From assembly GCA_964478545.1 (NCBI GenBank), contig CAYZIS010000011.1, positions 1-64,000 on the forward strand: a stretch of DNA of 64,000 nt, read 5' to 3'. The DNA is from DQWO01 sp964478545 (lineage in GTDB: Bacteria; Desulfobacterota; Anaeroferrophillalia; Anaeroferrophillales; Anaeroferrophillaceae). Below, piece by piece: positions 17,553 to 26,049 of this stretch. The position numbers and the translations under genes were made by a program. Below the pieces are notes generated by a model. It was given only the letters and a program-made list of their open reading frames with translations, made no database searches and had not been told where the DNA came from. Every line of letters begins with the position of its first letter. The stretch's first letter is position 1.

Positions 17553-18413
17553 TCATGACAGGTTGTTAATTTTATGGATAACCTTTTCGATCAGCCATTT
17601 AGGGGTCGAGGCACCGGCAGTAACACCCACGGTCTGAATGCCTGCAAACCATTTTGCCTGCAGCTGCTCAGGGATTTCAATATGGTATGAGCATGGTTGT
17701 ATTGATTTGCACAACTGATAGAGGCGGGTGGTGTTGGCACTGGAAAAGCCGCCGATAATAATCATGCAATCAGTCTCAGTGGCGATAGCCGATGATTCCT
17801 GCTGTCGGTCACTGGTGGCATTGCAGATGGTATTGAAACAGCGGGTTTCGCCTTTCAGGGGCAATAAACATTCAGCGACACTGTTGAAGTTTTCATATGA
17901 TTGGGTGGTTTGGGCCAGCAGGGCAATTTTGTGGGGAGCTTCCTGATGTTGGATGACCTCAGCTGGCATTTCTTCCGGGCCGGAAATTGCCAGGGTATGT
18001 GCGGGATCTCCATAACTGATCAATCCCGCTACTTCAGGGTGATGTTTTTCCCCGACAATGATTATCTGATAATTTTCCTGCTTCATCTGGGCAACGATCT
18101 CCTGAGCCCTTCTGACAAAAGGGCAGGTGGCATCGATGACTGTTATTGCAGGGTTGCTGTTTAATTGGGTCAGCTCCTGTCTGGTGACGCCATGGGAGCG
18201 GAGAATAATAATTCCGTGGTCCACGTCTTCGGGAGAATCCAGGGGATGAATACCTTTTTCTTCCAGATTTTCAACCACCTGGGGATTGTGAATGATAGGC
18301 CCCAGGGTATAAATGGGTTGGTCAGGATAATCTTTCGTGGCTCTGACCGCCAGGTTAACCGCGCGTTTAACCCCAAAGCAAAAACCGGCAGTGGTGGCTA
18401 ACTTAATCTTCAT
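17553..18413 (-). CDS. ispH: 4-hydroxy-3-methylbut-2-enyl diphosphate reductase
   Basis: The last MEP-pathway enzyme: a [4Fe-4S] protein that makes IPP and DMAPP. All three cluster cysteines are in their usual settings: AGFCFGVKRAV near residue 12, DATCPFVRRAQ near 95 and FNTICNATSDRQ near 195. Substrate-site histidines (LGPIIHNPQVV, SHGVTRQE) are present. Length 286 is normal. It overlaps the cmk end by 11 bp, so the two are translationally close. Dxr of the same pathway is encoded at 55368. Confidence 0.95.
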   Translation of the reverse strand: MKIKLATTAGFCFGVKRAVNLAVRATKDYPDQPIYTLGPIIHNPQVVENLEEKGIHPLDSPEDVDHGIIILRSHGVTRQELTQLNSNPAITVIDATCPFVRRAQEIVAQMKQENYQIIIVGEKHHPEVAGLISYGDPAHTLAISGPEEMPAEVIQHQEAPHKIALLAQTTQSYENFNSVAECLLPLKGETRCFNTICNATSDRQQESSAIATETDCMIIIGGFSSANTTRLYQLCKSIQPCSYHIEIPEQLQAKWFAGIQTVGVTAGASTPKWLIEKVIHKINNLS

Positions 18414-19101
18414 CGGCCTTCCTTATCAATCTGGTGATGGCTGAGACCACGGCGGGAATATCCATGGTTGTGGTATCCAGATGATGGGCATCTTCAGCCT
18501 GTGATAAGGGGGAATGAGCCCTGGAGCTATCGTTAAAATCCCTTTGATTGATTTCCTCAACTACTTTTTCCAGGCTATTGCCCTGTCCACGCTGTTGATG
18601 TTCCAGGTACCGGCGTTTGCCGCGTTCCAGTGGTGAAGCGTCTAAATAGACTTTAACCTCAGCGTGGGGGAAAATTACGGTGCCGGCATCTCGTCCTTCA
18701 AGAATAACCGGGCCACTTTCCCCCAGCTGTCTCTGCATGGCAACCAAAGATTTGCGGACCGCAGGAACTTTTGAAACAGCTGAAGAGAGCATGTCCATTT
18801 CAGGGGTGCGAATTTTCTCCGTAACTTCTTCACCATTGCAAAATACCCGGTTTACCCCATTTTCCCATTGAAAATGGATCTCTATCTCTTGGCATAAACG
18901 GGCAAGCAGGAAGTCATCATCTATGGCGATATGTTGTTTTTTGGCCTGGAGCGCCACGCAACGGTACATGGCTCCCGTGTCGATATAAGTGAAATTCTCT
19001 TGGGCCGCCAGAATCTTGCTGATGGTGCTTTTGCCAGCCCCTGATGGGCCATCAATGGTAACCACCAGTCGTTTCGGTTTTATGGACGTTTTTTTTGTCA
19101 T
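18403..19101 (-). CDS. cmk: Cytidylate kinase
   Basis: A 232-residue CMP/dCMP kinase supplying CDP and dCDP. The P-loop is GPSGAGKSTI at about 17-26. YIDTGAMYRCVA and EGRDAGTVIFP (canonical GRDIGTVVFP) are further family motifs. It lies between aroA (18 bp upstream) and ispH (11 bp overlap) in a minus-strand operon. This aroA-cmk-ispH-rpsA order is common in Desulfobacterota. Confidence 0.95.
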   Translation of the reverse strand: MTKKTSIKPKRLVVTIDGPSGAGKSTISKILAAQENFTYIDTGAMYRCVALQAKKQHIAIDDDFLLARLCQEIEIHFQWENGVNRVFCNGEEVTEKIRTPEMDMLSSAVSKVPAVRKSLVAMQRQLGESGPVILEGRDAGTVIFPHAEVKVYLDASPLERGKRRYLEHQQRGQGNSLEKVVEEINQRDFNDSSRAHSPLSQAEDAHHLDTTTMDIPAVVSAITRLIRKADED

Positions 19102-19119
19102 TTATTTTTGTGTGAATCC

Positions 19120-20430
19120 TTATTGCCGGACCATGTCCAGCATTTGGCTGAAATTGGGAAATGAGGTACTGACGCAGAGAGAGTCGTCAAGTTTTACTTT
19201 ATTTCCCTGTGTGGTTCCGGCAATGATTGCCGTCATCGCAATCCGGTGATCATGAAAGGTCCTGAATGACAGTTGCCGCTTTGCCGGAATCCGGATGCCT
19301 CCATGGATGATAATGCCGTCTTCAAGCGCTTCTGTTTGAACTCCCAGGGCATCGAGCAGCAGAGTAATGGCCTCCAGTCGGTCGCTTTCCTTGACCCTCA
19401 GTTCATGGGCATCCCTGATGGTGGTTGTTCCCTCGGCATGGGCGGCTGCCAGGGCGAGAATGGGAATTTCATCGATGAGTAGGGGAATCAGGGCGCCGGA
19501 AATTTCGGTTCCCTGAAGCTGTCGGTTTCCGTGGACCGTCAAGTCAGCAACCGGTTCGCCGCCGGTTTCCCGTAGGTTTTCGATGATGATTTCACCACCC
19601 ATTTTTTGCAGAGCCTGAATGATGCCGGAGCGGGTTGGATTGAGACCGACATTGGTGATGGTTAGTTGGGAACCACGATTGATCATGGCGGCCACCAGGA
19701 AAAAAGCGGCTGCGGAGATGTCGCCGGGGATGATGAAATCAGTACCGTTATAATCATGGTGAGCCGGAGACATGCTGATGGTTGCAACGCCATCTTCAGC
19801 CACCGAAGTTTGAACCGGAATACCGAGTGACCTGAAAATTCTTTCGGTATGATCCCGGGACAGGGATGGTTCCATGATGGTTAATGGACTGTCGGCGTAT
19901 ACTCCGGCCAGCATCAGGGATGTTTTTACCTGGGCACTGGCGATCGGGCTGGAATAGGTGATTCCGGCAAGCTGCTGCCCCTGGATGGCCAGGGGTGGCA
20001 TGGTATGGTGTTCCCGTCCCCAGATGGTGGCTCCCATCCGGCTGAGAGGTTTGATAATTCTCCCCATGGGTCGTTGGTTGAGAGAGGTATCACCGCTGAT
20101 GACTGAAAAGAATGACTGGGCACTTAATAGCCCGGTCAGCAACCTGGTGGTGGTGCCAGAATTTCCACTGTAAAGAATATCGGCTGCTTCCCGCAGGCCG
20201 TGCAGCCCCCGGCCCTGAATTTCAATTTCTCCCTCAGCCTCCAAGCCGGTAATGGTTATCCCCAAGGCCTGAAAAATGTTCAAGGTATTCAGGGTGTCCT
20301 CAGCCCGCAAAAATCCACGCAGGCAGCTTTTCCCCTGCCCCAGAGCGGCCATGATAGCTGCCCGGTGGCTGAGGGATTTGTCTCCGGGAACATGAATGAT
20401 TCCTTGTAATGGTTTTGTTGCTCTATTCAT
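19120..20430 (-). CDS. aroA: 3-phosphoshikimate 1-carboxyvinyltransferase (EPSP synthase)
   Basis: A 436-residue shikimate-pathway enzyme joining shikimate-3-phosphate and PEP. Motifs are PGDKSLSHRAAIMAALG at the N-terminus, YSGNSGTTTRLLTGLL near 87 and FRTFHDHRIAMTAII near the C-terminus. The two-domain length is normal. It follows pheA by 10 bp. aroQ of the same pathway lies about 3 kb upstream on the same strand, so aromatic biosynthesis genes are loosely clustered here. Confidence 0.96.
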   Translation of the reverse strand: MNRATKPLQGIIHVPGDKSLSHRAAIMAALGQGKSCLRGFLRAEDTLNTLNIFQALGITITGLEAEGEIEIQGRGLHGLREAADILYSGNSGTTTRLLTGLLSAQSFFSVISGDTSLNQRPMGRIIKPLSRMGATIWGREHHTMPPLAIQGQQLAGITYSSPIASAQVKTSLMLAGVYADSPLTIMEPSLSRDHTERIFRSLGIPVQTSVAEDGVATISMSPAHHDYNGTDFIIPGDISAAAFFLVAAMINRGSQLTITNVGLNPTRSGIIQALQKMGGEIIIENLRETGGEPVADLTVHGNRQLQGTEISGALIPLLIDEIPILALAAAHAEGTTTIRDAHELRVKESDRLEAITLLLDALGVQTEALEDGIIIHGGIRIPAKRQLSFRTFHDHRIAMTAIIAGTTQGNKVKLDDSLCVSTSFPNFSQMLDMVRQ

Positions 20431-20440
20431 GATTCATAGC

Positions 20441-21535
20441 CTAAATTCTTCCTTTAATATAAGAACCAATAACTTTGTAATACTGGCTCTTTTCCTCCAG
20501 CTCTTTGAGGGCTGCGGCCACGTTTTCATCTTGTTGGTATCCATCAAGGTCAATGAAAAACATATATTGCCACGGCTCGCCCCGCTTGGGACGTGATTCA
20601 ATTTTGCTCAGATTGACGCCATGATCAGAAAAAGGCTTCAAGAGAGAAAACAGGGTGCCGGCCTGGTCCTTGGCGGAAAACAGTACTGTTGTTTTATACT
20701 GCTCGCCGGGGACATGGGATGTTTCCTGGGTGGAAAGAATCAGAAAACGGGTGATGTTATGGCTGATATCCTGAATGGAAGTTTCAATAACCTGCAGATG
20801 GTAAACCGAGGCAGCATATTCATTGGCAATGGCGGCTGTTCCAGGCTCCTCAGCAGCCATCATCGCTGCCTGGGCGGTGCTGCTCACCGCTATTACCGGG
20901 ACGGTGGGAAAATGTTCTTCCAGGTAAGTCCGGCATTGGGCCAGGGCCTGGGGATGGGAGTAGATTTTATTGATAGCTCCCGGATCATTGCTTTGACTGA
21001 GCAGATCGTGGGTTATCTGGAGTAGGATTTCGCCACTGATGAAAACCCGGTTCTGGGTAAACATGTCCAGCGTGTGACTGACGATTCCTTCAGTGGTATT
21101 TTCCACCGGGACCACCCCATAAATATAACGGTCTTTGTCAACACTTTCAAAAACTTCTTTAATACTGTTTACCGGCCGCAATTCAGCCGAGTAGCCAAAA
21201 AATTTCTGGCCGGCCAGGTGGGTGAAAGTTCCCCTTGGTCCCAGATAGGCAACCTGGAGTGGTTTCTCCAGGGCCAGGGAAGCGGAAATGACTTCCCGGA
21301 AAATATGGCGGACAGCCTGGTTTGGTAACGGCCCCTGATTGTGCCGTTCCAATTGTTGGTAAATTTTCTGCTCCCGGGAAGGAACATGAAAATCACCTTG
21401 TTCAATCTTTTTTGCTTCCCCGATTTTTGTCGCTAACCGGGCCCGTTGATTCAGCAGTTTGAGCAGCTCTAAATCCAGGAAGTCTATTTTAGCTCTCAGG
21501 GAGTCTATGGTGTTGCCAGGTGAATTTTTAGCCAT
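20441..21535 (-). CDS. pheA: Bifunctional chorismate mutase/prephenate dehydratase
   Basis: A 364-residue enzyme for the branch to phenylalanine. Residues 1-90 are an AroQ-type chorismate mutase helix bundle (LRAKIDFLDLELLKLLNQRA, then KIYQQL). The prephenate dehydratase domain follows (YLGPRGTFTHLAGQKFFG, PVENTTEGIVSHTLDMF). The C-terminal ACT domain carries the phenylalanine-sensing NLSKIESRPKRGEPWQYMFF, so feedback inhibition is likely. Upstream of its start lie the D repeat and an A-element remnant. Confidence 0.95.
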   Translation of the reverse strand: MAKNSPGNTIDSLRAKIDFLDLELLKLLNQRARLATKIGEAKKIEQGDFHVPSREQKIYQQLERHNQGPLPNQAVRHIFREVISASLALEKPLQVAYLGPRGTFTHLAGQKFFGYSAELRPVNSIKEVFESVDKDRYIYGVVPVENTTEGIVSHTLDMFTQNRVFISGEILLQITHDLLSQSNDPGAINKIYSHPQALAQCRTYLEEHFPTVPVIAVSSTAQAAMMAAEEPGTAAIANEYAASVYHLQVIETSIQDISHNITRFLILSTQETSHVPGEQYKTTVLFSAKDQAGTLFSLLKPFSDHGVNLSKIESRPKRGEPWQYMFFIDLDGYQQDENVAAALKELEEKSQYYKVIGSYIKGRI

Positions 21536-21543
21536 GATGTATG

Positions 21544-21605
21544 CTTCTGAGTAACTAATTATAATATATTGAAATCATTAATCTTTTATTTATCAATATC
21601 TCACG
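21544..21605. repeat. 62-bp AT-rich repeat D, copy 1
   Basis: Starts CTTCTGAGTAACTAATTATA. It matches 63870-63931 at 60 of 62 positions by my alignment, and lies 8 bp upstream of pheA. At 21624-21672 follows a remnant of the inside of element A (GGATGTTCCGGCTTGGCTC) lacking terminal repeats. Confidence 0.85.
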
Positions 21606-21746
21606 TTTATAAAGCAATTGCCTAAGGATGTTCCGGCTTGGCTCATAGTCGTGTCTGCCCAGCCTGCCGGGTCATCATCAAGAACGATTACTTACTTTAC
21701 AGATGTGTGGCCGCAGCAAGCGGACTGAGAATGTTTTTTAGACGCA

Positions 21747-22307
21747 TCATTTTTTGACGCGTTCAATATATTCGCCGGTTCGGGTATCTATTTTTAATCG
21801 GTCTCCTTCCTCAATAAACAAGGGCACCTGGATTTTTGCTCCTGTTTCCACGGTAACCGGCTTGCTGGCTCCACTGGCAGTGTCCCCCTTGACTCCAGGT
21901 TCAGCTTCTACCACCGCCAGTTCGACAAAAATGGGCAATTCCAGATTGATAGGCCGGTTCTGATAGAAAAGAATGCTTACATTGGTGTTTTCCTGCAGAA
22001 AGTCTTTGCTGTTTCCAATCAGTTCAGCCTGCAGGGAAATTTGTTCGTAGTTGGCGTTGTCCATAAAATGATACTCGTCGTCCTTGTAAAGGAACTGCAT
22101 TTCCTTTTCTTCAATATCTGGTTTGCCAACCTTTTCACCGGAACGGAAGGTTTTATCAACAACTCTGCCGTTGAGCAGATTTTTTAGTTTCGTGCGGACA
22201 AAAGCACCGCCTTTACCAGGTTTAAAGTGCTGAAAATCAACGATAATATAGGGTTCATTGTTCAATTCGATGCGCAGTCCTTTGCGGAAATCAGGGGTTG
22301 AATACAT
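21747..22307 (-). CDS. efp: Elongation factor P
   Basis: A 186-residue EF-P that rescues ribosomes stalled at polyproline. The N-terminal KOW-like domain holds the exposed loop HFKPGKGGAFVRTKLKN; Lys32 is the position modified in many bacteria. Two OB domains follow, ending with the typical IDTRTGEYIERVKK. No EpmA/EpmB-type modification gene is nearby. It lies between pepP (95 bp upstream) and pheA, and upstream pairing with pepP is common. Confidence 0.96.
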   Translation of the reverse strand: MYSTPDFRKGLRIELNNEPYIIVDFQHFKPGKGGAFVRTKLKNLLNGRVVDKTFRSGEKVGKPDIEEKEMQFLYKDDEYHFMDNANYEQISLQAELIGNSKDFLQENTNVSILFYQNRPINLELPIFVELAVVEAEPGVKGDTASGASKPVTVETGAKIQVPLFIEEGDRLKIDTRTGEYIERVKK

Positions 22308-22402
22308 GTTTTTTGCTCCTTACCTTTGGTTCGGATTGGGGCTGCCAGATTACGGCCTATGGATGATGCAAGCGGCAGCAGTCAGCAATTCCGGTGATTA
22401 TT

Positions 22403-23509
22403 CTACTCGATAATAGCTGAATCAAGCTGTTTGTCAAGGGTGGTCAATACCTGGCTTCCCTGGTCGGTAAGATAAATCATATCTTCCAGCCGGATTCCCC
22501 ACTGATGGGGAAAGTAGCAACCTGGTTCAATGGTGAATATCGTGCCGGCTGACAAAATATCGCTGGAATGGGAAGAAATGGATGGTGCTTCATGGATTTC
22601 AAGCCCAACACCATGACCAGTACCGTGACTGAAATATTCACCGTAACCGGCCTGTTCTATCACCTCCCGGACACTGTGGTCAAGTTCGTTGGCAGCCATT
22701 CCAGGCCGGGCGACCTTGATTCCGGCCTGCTGGGCCAGGAAAACTGTCTGGTAGATTTGCTGCTGTTTTTTATCTGGTTCACCGAGAAAAATCGTACACG
22801 TTTGATCGCTGTGATATCCCTGGTAGCAGGCGCCAAAATCAATAGTTATCATATCCCCCGGGACAATGGGTTTTGATGAGGCAACCCCATGAGGCAGGGA
22901 GCTGCGATAGCCGCTGGCGACAATCAGATCAAAAGCGGTTCGCTCCGCCCCCAGGCGTTTCATCTGATGTTCGAGCTCCATGGCGATATCTTGTTCGCTG
23001 ATGCCGGGTTTGATCTGGGTGATGGTTCGTTGGTAAGCCTCTTCCGCGATGGCGATGGCCTGTTTGATCAGAAATAGTTCTTCTTTATCCTTATGGAGTC
23101 TGGGGATGCCAATCTGTTGCTGACAGAATATTGTTTGCAGGTTGGGGTTTATTTTTTTTAGTTCCCGGTCCCGGAAGATGGAAAAACTTTGTTCTTCCAC
23201 TCCCAACAAGGTAATTTTTCGTTCGGCCAGGTGTGAAGTCAGCTGGGCGAACGAGTTAATCTGGACCAGGGAAATTTCAGCCGGAAGTTCGCTGGCTGCC
23301 TGGGTGGTATAACGTCCATCGGTAAAAAAAGTTGCCTCGTTTGCTTCAACCAGCAGAAAACCACTGTCACCGGTGAAGCCACTGAAATAGCGTAGCGATG
23401 GAAGCGTATGGAGGAAGAAGGCCTCTACTTGGTCTCCGGATAGCTGAAGTTTGAGCTTGTTTAGATGGCTGCTGGTGGCTTGGTTGTTGTTGGTCTCTGC
23501 GGTATTCAT
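22403..23509 (-). CDS. Xaa-Pro aminopeptidase family protein (M24B)
   Basis: A 368-residue dinuclear-metal peptidase that removes an N-terminal residue preceding proline. The creatinase-like N-terminal domain (about 1-130) is followed by the pita-bread domain with its metal ligands in order: ITIDFGACYQGYHSDQT (two D), HGTGHGVGLEIHEAP (H), TIEPGCYF (E) and IRLEDMIYLT (E). Its ATG overlaps the aroQ stop (ATGA), so translation is coupled. It is probably cytoplasmic as there is no signal peptide. Confidence 0.92.
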   Translation of the reverse strand: MNTAETNNNQATSSHLNKLKLQLSGDQVEAFFLHTLPSLRYFSGFTGDSGFLLVEANEATFFTDGRYTTQAASELPAEISLVQINSFAQLTSHLAERKITLLGVEEQSFSIFRDRELKKINPNLQTIFCQQQIGIPRLHKDKEELFLIKQAIAIAEEAYQRTITQIKPGISEQDIAMELEHQMKRLGAERTAFDLIVASGYRSSLPHGVASSKPIVPGDMITIDFGACYQGYHSDQTCTIFLGEPDKKQQQIYQTVFLAQQAGIKVARPGMAANELDHSVREVIEQAGYGEYFSHGTGHGVGLEIHEAPSISSHSSDILSAGTIFTIEPGCYFPHQWGIRLEDMIYLTDQGSQVLTTLDKQLDSAIIE

Positions 23510-23952
23510 GCGTTTGTTTGCAGCAGCAGAGCTGCGGCTTCCACTGCCAGCAAGTAGCCATGAGCGCCAAAACCGCTGATTATCCCGGCGCAGACCGGGG
23601 AGGTAAGTGATGTGTGTCGGAAAGGCTCTCGATTGCTGATCTGACTTAAATGGATTTCGATGACCGGGATGGCTATGGCGGCAATGGCATCCCGGATGGC
23701 GATACTGGTATGGGTATAGGCGGCTGGATTGAGGATGACAGCCTGATGATCTTGCGCTGCTTCCTGTAGCAAATCAACAATTTTTCCTTCATAGTTGGTT
23801 TGAATGCATTGGGCCTGTAGGCCAAGTTGGCTGGCTCGCCGATTGATCTGTTCATTGATCAGGTCCAGGGTAGTGGTTCCATAAATCTCAGGTTCACGTT
23901 TCCCCAGAAGATTGAGGTTTGGTCCGTGAATGACCAGTAATGATGCTTCCAT
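23506..23952 (-). CDS. aroQ: 3-dehydroquinate dehydratase, type II
   Basis: A 148-residue dodecameric shikimate-pathway enzyme. Motifs: GPNLNLLGKREPEIYG (flexible lid with the catalytic Arg and Tyr), NPAAYTHTSIAIRDA, EIHLSQISNREPFRH and HTSLTS. Family length is normal. It overlaps pepP by 4 bp and follows the small TPR-like gene by 3 bp, so this is a tight three-gene unit ahead of efp. Confidence 0.96.
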   Translation of the reverse strand: MEASLLVIHGPNLNLLGKREPEIYGTTTLDLINEQINRRASQLGLQAQCIQTNYEGKIVDLLQEAAQDHQAVILNPAAYTHTSIAIRDAIAAIAIPVIEIHLSQISNREPFRHTSLTSPVCAGIISGFGAHGYLLAVEAAALLLQTNA

Positions 23953-23955
23953 ATT

Positions 23956-24228
23956 TCAATCCTTTAATTGTTTGAGAAAGGTCTTAAGATAGTCAATTTG
24001 GGCTTTGATAATGATGCTTTGGTCGGGAATCTTCGGCTGTTTGCTGGTGTATTCCCGGTCAATTTCTGCTAGTACTTCCCGCAGGTGGGCATATTTTTCG
24101 GTATCCTGATCGTGAATTTCCTGGTATACCTGCCGGGCCTGTTGCCAATGTCCCTGGGAGAGCAGCAGTTGAGCCATGGTTTCGGTTTTGATGGTCGGGC
24201 CATTGGTTTTGGTTGTATTTCCCGTCAT
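23956..24228 (-). CDS. Small TPR-like hypothetical protein
   Basis: A 90-residue protein I do not recognise as a named family. The middle (MAQLLLSQGHWQQARQVYQEI) reads like one TPR helix pair, followed by charged helices to the end. ATG 24228 is chosen; a GTG at 24237 is possible. It begins the minus-strand aroQ-pepP-efp unit and ends 3 bp before aroQ, so it is probably expressed. A role as a small scaffold or binding protein is only a guess. Confidence 0.6.
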   Translation of the reverse strand: MTGNTTKTNGPTIKTETMAQLLLSQGHWQQARQVYQEIHDQDTEKYAHLREVLAEIDREYTSKQPKIPDQSIIIKAQIDYLKTFLKQLKD

Positions 24229-24402
24229 GCTACTCACTTTTGTTCAGGTATGCCAAGGAGGTATTGGTTCATGGTTGGTCTGTCTCTGGACTTATGCTAA
24301 ACTTTCGTCTTTTCAAGACAGCCTTAATGTCAGATAGTGAAAAAACAGCGGTAAGTCAAGGTTAAATCCCTGCCCTGGAGGCAGTTAGACCAATTAGAAT
24401 AA

Positions 24403-24535
24403 TTCAACTTTCTGAGTTGTTCTAAAAACAGCCCTGCCTGTCGCCGTGCCTGCCGGCAGGCTGGGCAGACACGGCTGTGAGCCAAGCCCGAACATCCTGT
24501 AATGTATCCCTTGCAATGCAACCCAGAAAGTTGAG
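24403..24535. mobile_element. MITE-like element A, copy 1
   Basis: Terminal inverted repeats TTCAACTTTCTG and CAGAAAGTTGAG. The inside includes a CTGCC..GGCAG hairpin and GAGCCAAGCCCGAACATCC. Flanks GAATAA (left) and TAATAA (right) agree in 5 of 6 bases, like a target-site duplication. It ends 4 bp before the dtd ribosome-binding site and encodes no protein. Confidence 0.85.
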
Positions 24536-24554
24536 TAATAAGGAGTTGTTACCA

Positions 24555-25004
24555 ATGCGTGCGGTGGTCCAACGGGTAAAAAAAGCTTCAGTTGAGGTTG
24601 ACAGTCAGGAAGTTTCTGTGATAGGCTGGGGTTTACTGGTTCTGTTAGGTGTAGCTAAAGGTGACGGAGCGACTGATGCTGAGTATATGGTTAGGAAAAT
24701 CAGTGGCTTGCGTATTTTTGGCGATGAACAGGGAAAGATGAATCGTTCTCTGGCGCAAGTGAAAGGTGAGGTCCTGCTGGTTTCCCAGTTTACGCTTTTC
24801 GGCGATGTGCGCAAGGGAACCCGTCCCTCTTTTTTTGGGGCGGGTGATGCGGCGACCGGAAAACGACTGTACCTGGAGGTCCTTGAAGGGTTGCAGCGGC
24901 AGGGAATTGCCGCCTGCGGTGGGAGGTTTCAGGAAATGATGGACGTTTCATTGATCAATGACGGTCCGGTTACTATTATGCTGGACAGCCGAAAACAGTT
25001 TTGA
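24555..25004 (+). CDS. dtd: D-aminoacyl-tRNA deacylase
   Basis: A 149-residue enzyme that hydrolyses D-aminoacyl-tRNAs. ATG 24555 is set by AAGGAG just upstream; an earlier in-frame ATG lies in element A. Motifs: MRAVVQRVKKASV, LLVLLGVAKGD, SQFTLFGDVRKGTRPSF (active-site loop) and, in place of the Gly-cisPro NxGPVT, INDGPVTIMLDSR. The stop TGA is created by element B inserted at 25003: T comes from the gene, GA from the element. Before that insertion the frame would have run 10 codons further. Confidence 0.94.
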   Translation: MRAVVQRVKKASVEVDSQEVSVIGWGLLVLLGVAKGDGATDAEYMVRKISGLRIFGDEQGKMNRSLAQVKGEVLLVSQFTLFGDVRKGTRPSFFGAGDAATGKRLYLEVLEGLQRQGIAACGGRFQEMMDVSLINDGPVTIMLDSRKQF

Positions 25005-25127
25005 TGGCTTCGTAAAAACTCCATCTTCTTCGTTATGCTGCAACCTTCGTCATTGCAACGTACTTATCAGTACGTCTCATGACTCAAGTTTTGCCTGCCT
25101 CGAATATGAAGTTTTTATTGTGCCATC
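25003..25127. mobile_element. MITE-like element B, copy 1
   Basis: Ends GATGGCTTCGTAAAAACT and AGTTTTTATTGTGCCATC. Perfect 6-bp direct repeats AGTTTT flank it (24997-25002 and 25128-25133). The interior is a long imperfect palindrome around GTACTTATCAGTAC. It supplies the dtd stop codon. Confidence 0.88.
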
Positions 25128-25210
25128 AGTTTTGTTGGTTTTTTCGTAGGCAAGTGAATAATTAAATCTTATAAGTTTTCAAGATGTTCGGGTTTGGTTC
25201 AAGGTGGTTT

Positions 25211-25298
25211 TGGGCGCCTGGATGGGGGGCAGATTTTAAATCTGTTTCCCATTAGTGATTCGTGGTAGATGCCCGGGGACATTGCTTTAGCGCACCCA
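25211..25298 (+). promoter_or_regulatory. Possible structured leader upstream of sufC
   Basis: A stem of 14-15 pairs (25222-25252, ATGGGGGGCAGATT pairing with AATCTGTTTCCCAT, three G-U pairs) is nested between outer arms TGGGCGC (25211-25217) and GCGCACCCA (25290-25298). It ends 29 bp before sufC. It could be a leader RNA structure or just a degenerate REP palindrome related to the GGGACAG palindromes at 36773 and 61511. Confidence 0.35.
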
Positions 25299-25326
25299 AC
25301 AAACCGGCCATGAACAGGGAGGGAAT

Positions 25327-26049
25327 ATGCTTAAAGTTGAAGACCTTTGGGTCAATGTCGGCGAAAAACAGGTTTTAAAAGGGGTGAATTTTGAGATTCC
25401 CAAAGGGCGTACCCATATCCTGTTTGGAAAAAATGGCTCCGGCAAAACCACCCTCTTGCTGACTTTGATCGGTTTCAGTAATTATAAAGTGGTTCAGGGA
25501 CGGATTCTGTTCAAGGGAATTGATATTACCCGGATGCCCATTAACGAATGGGTGCAATTGGGTATGGGAGTCTCTTTCCAGCGACCGCCGACCGTCAGGG
25601 GGCTTTCAACCCGGCAGATGGCTGATATCTGCAACCGGTCAGGAATGGATTATACGAATTTGGCTGAACGGCTTAATTTTACCGATTTTCTTGATCGTGA
25701 TCTTAATGTCGGCTTTTCCGGTGGTGAAATGAAACGGTCAGAAATACTGCAACTTATGCTGCAAAAGCCTGACTTTATCATGCTTGATGAGCCCGAATCA
25801 GGGGTTGATATTGAAAATATGCATCTCATCGGTGAGGTGGCCGGTGAACTTCTCCAGCGTCATTTGAACCGTACCCGGAAGCGCTCCGGCTTGATTATAA
25901 CCCATACGGGCTATATCCTTGACTATCTCAACGCGGATCTTGGTTATGTGATGATCGATGGGGCCATCGTCTGCTCGGGTAATCCTAACCAGATTTTTTC
26001 CACTATCAATGAAAAAGGTTTTGAGGAGTGTGCCCAATGTGTCATTTAA
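25327..26049 (+). CDS. sufC: SufC-type Fe-S assembly ATPase
   Basis: A 240-residue ABC ATPase that powers the SufB-type scaffold in Fe-S cluster assembly. Walker A is GKNGSGKTTLL (about 36-46), the signature is GFSGGEMKRSEI, and Walker B IMLDEPESGVDIE has the SufC-specific ESGVD. GGGAGGGAAT precedes the ATG. The gene overlaps sufB by 13 bp. No sufD, sufS, sufE or sufU follows. This two-gene layout matches the minimal SufBC (SMS) systems of anaerobes and archaea, thought to be an ancestral form. Confidence 0.93.
   Translation: MLKVEDLWVNVGEKQVLKGVNFEIPKGRTHILFGKNGSGKTTLLLTLIGFSNYKVVQGRILFKGIDITRMPINEWVQLGMGVSFQRPPTVRGLSTRQMADICNRSGMDYTNLAERLNFTDFLDRDLNVGFSGGEMKRSEILQLMLQKPDFIMLDEPESGVDIENMHLIGEVAGELLQRHLNRTRKRSGLIITHTGYILDYLNADLGYVMIDGAIVCSGNPNQIFSTINEKGFEECAQCVI

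Noticed and set aside
25222..25252. Anticodon-arm-like GCAGATTTTAAATCTGT, possibly an unusual tRNA
   Set aside because: No T-loop (GGTTCGA), no D-arm or acceptor match; the stem extends far beyond an anticodon arm, so a hairpin or REP palindrome is likelier.
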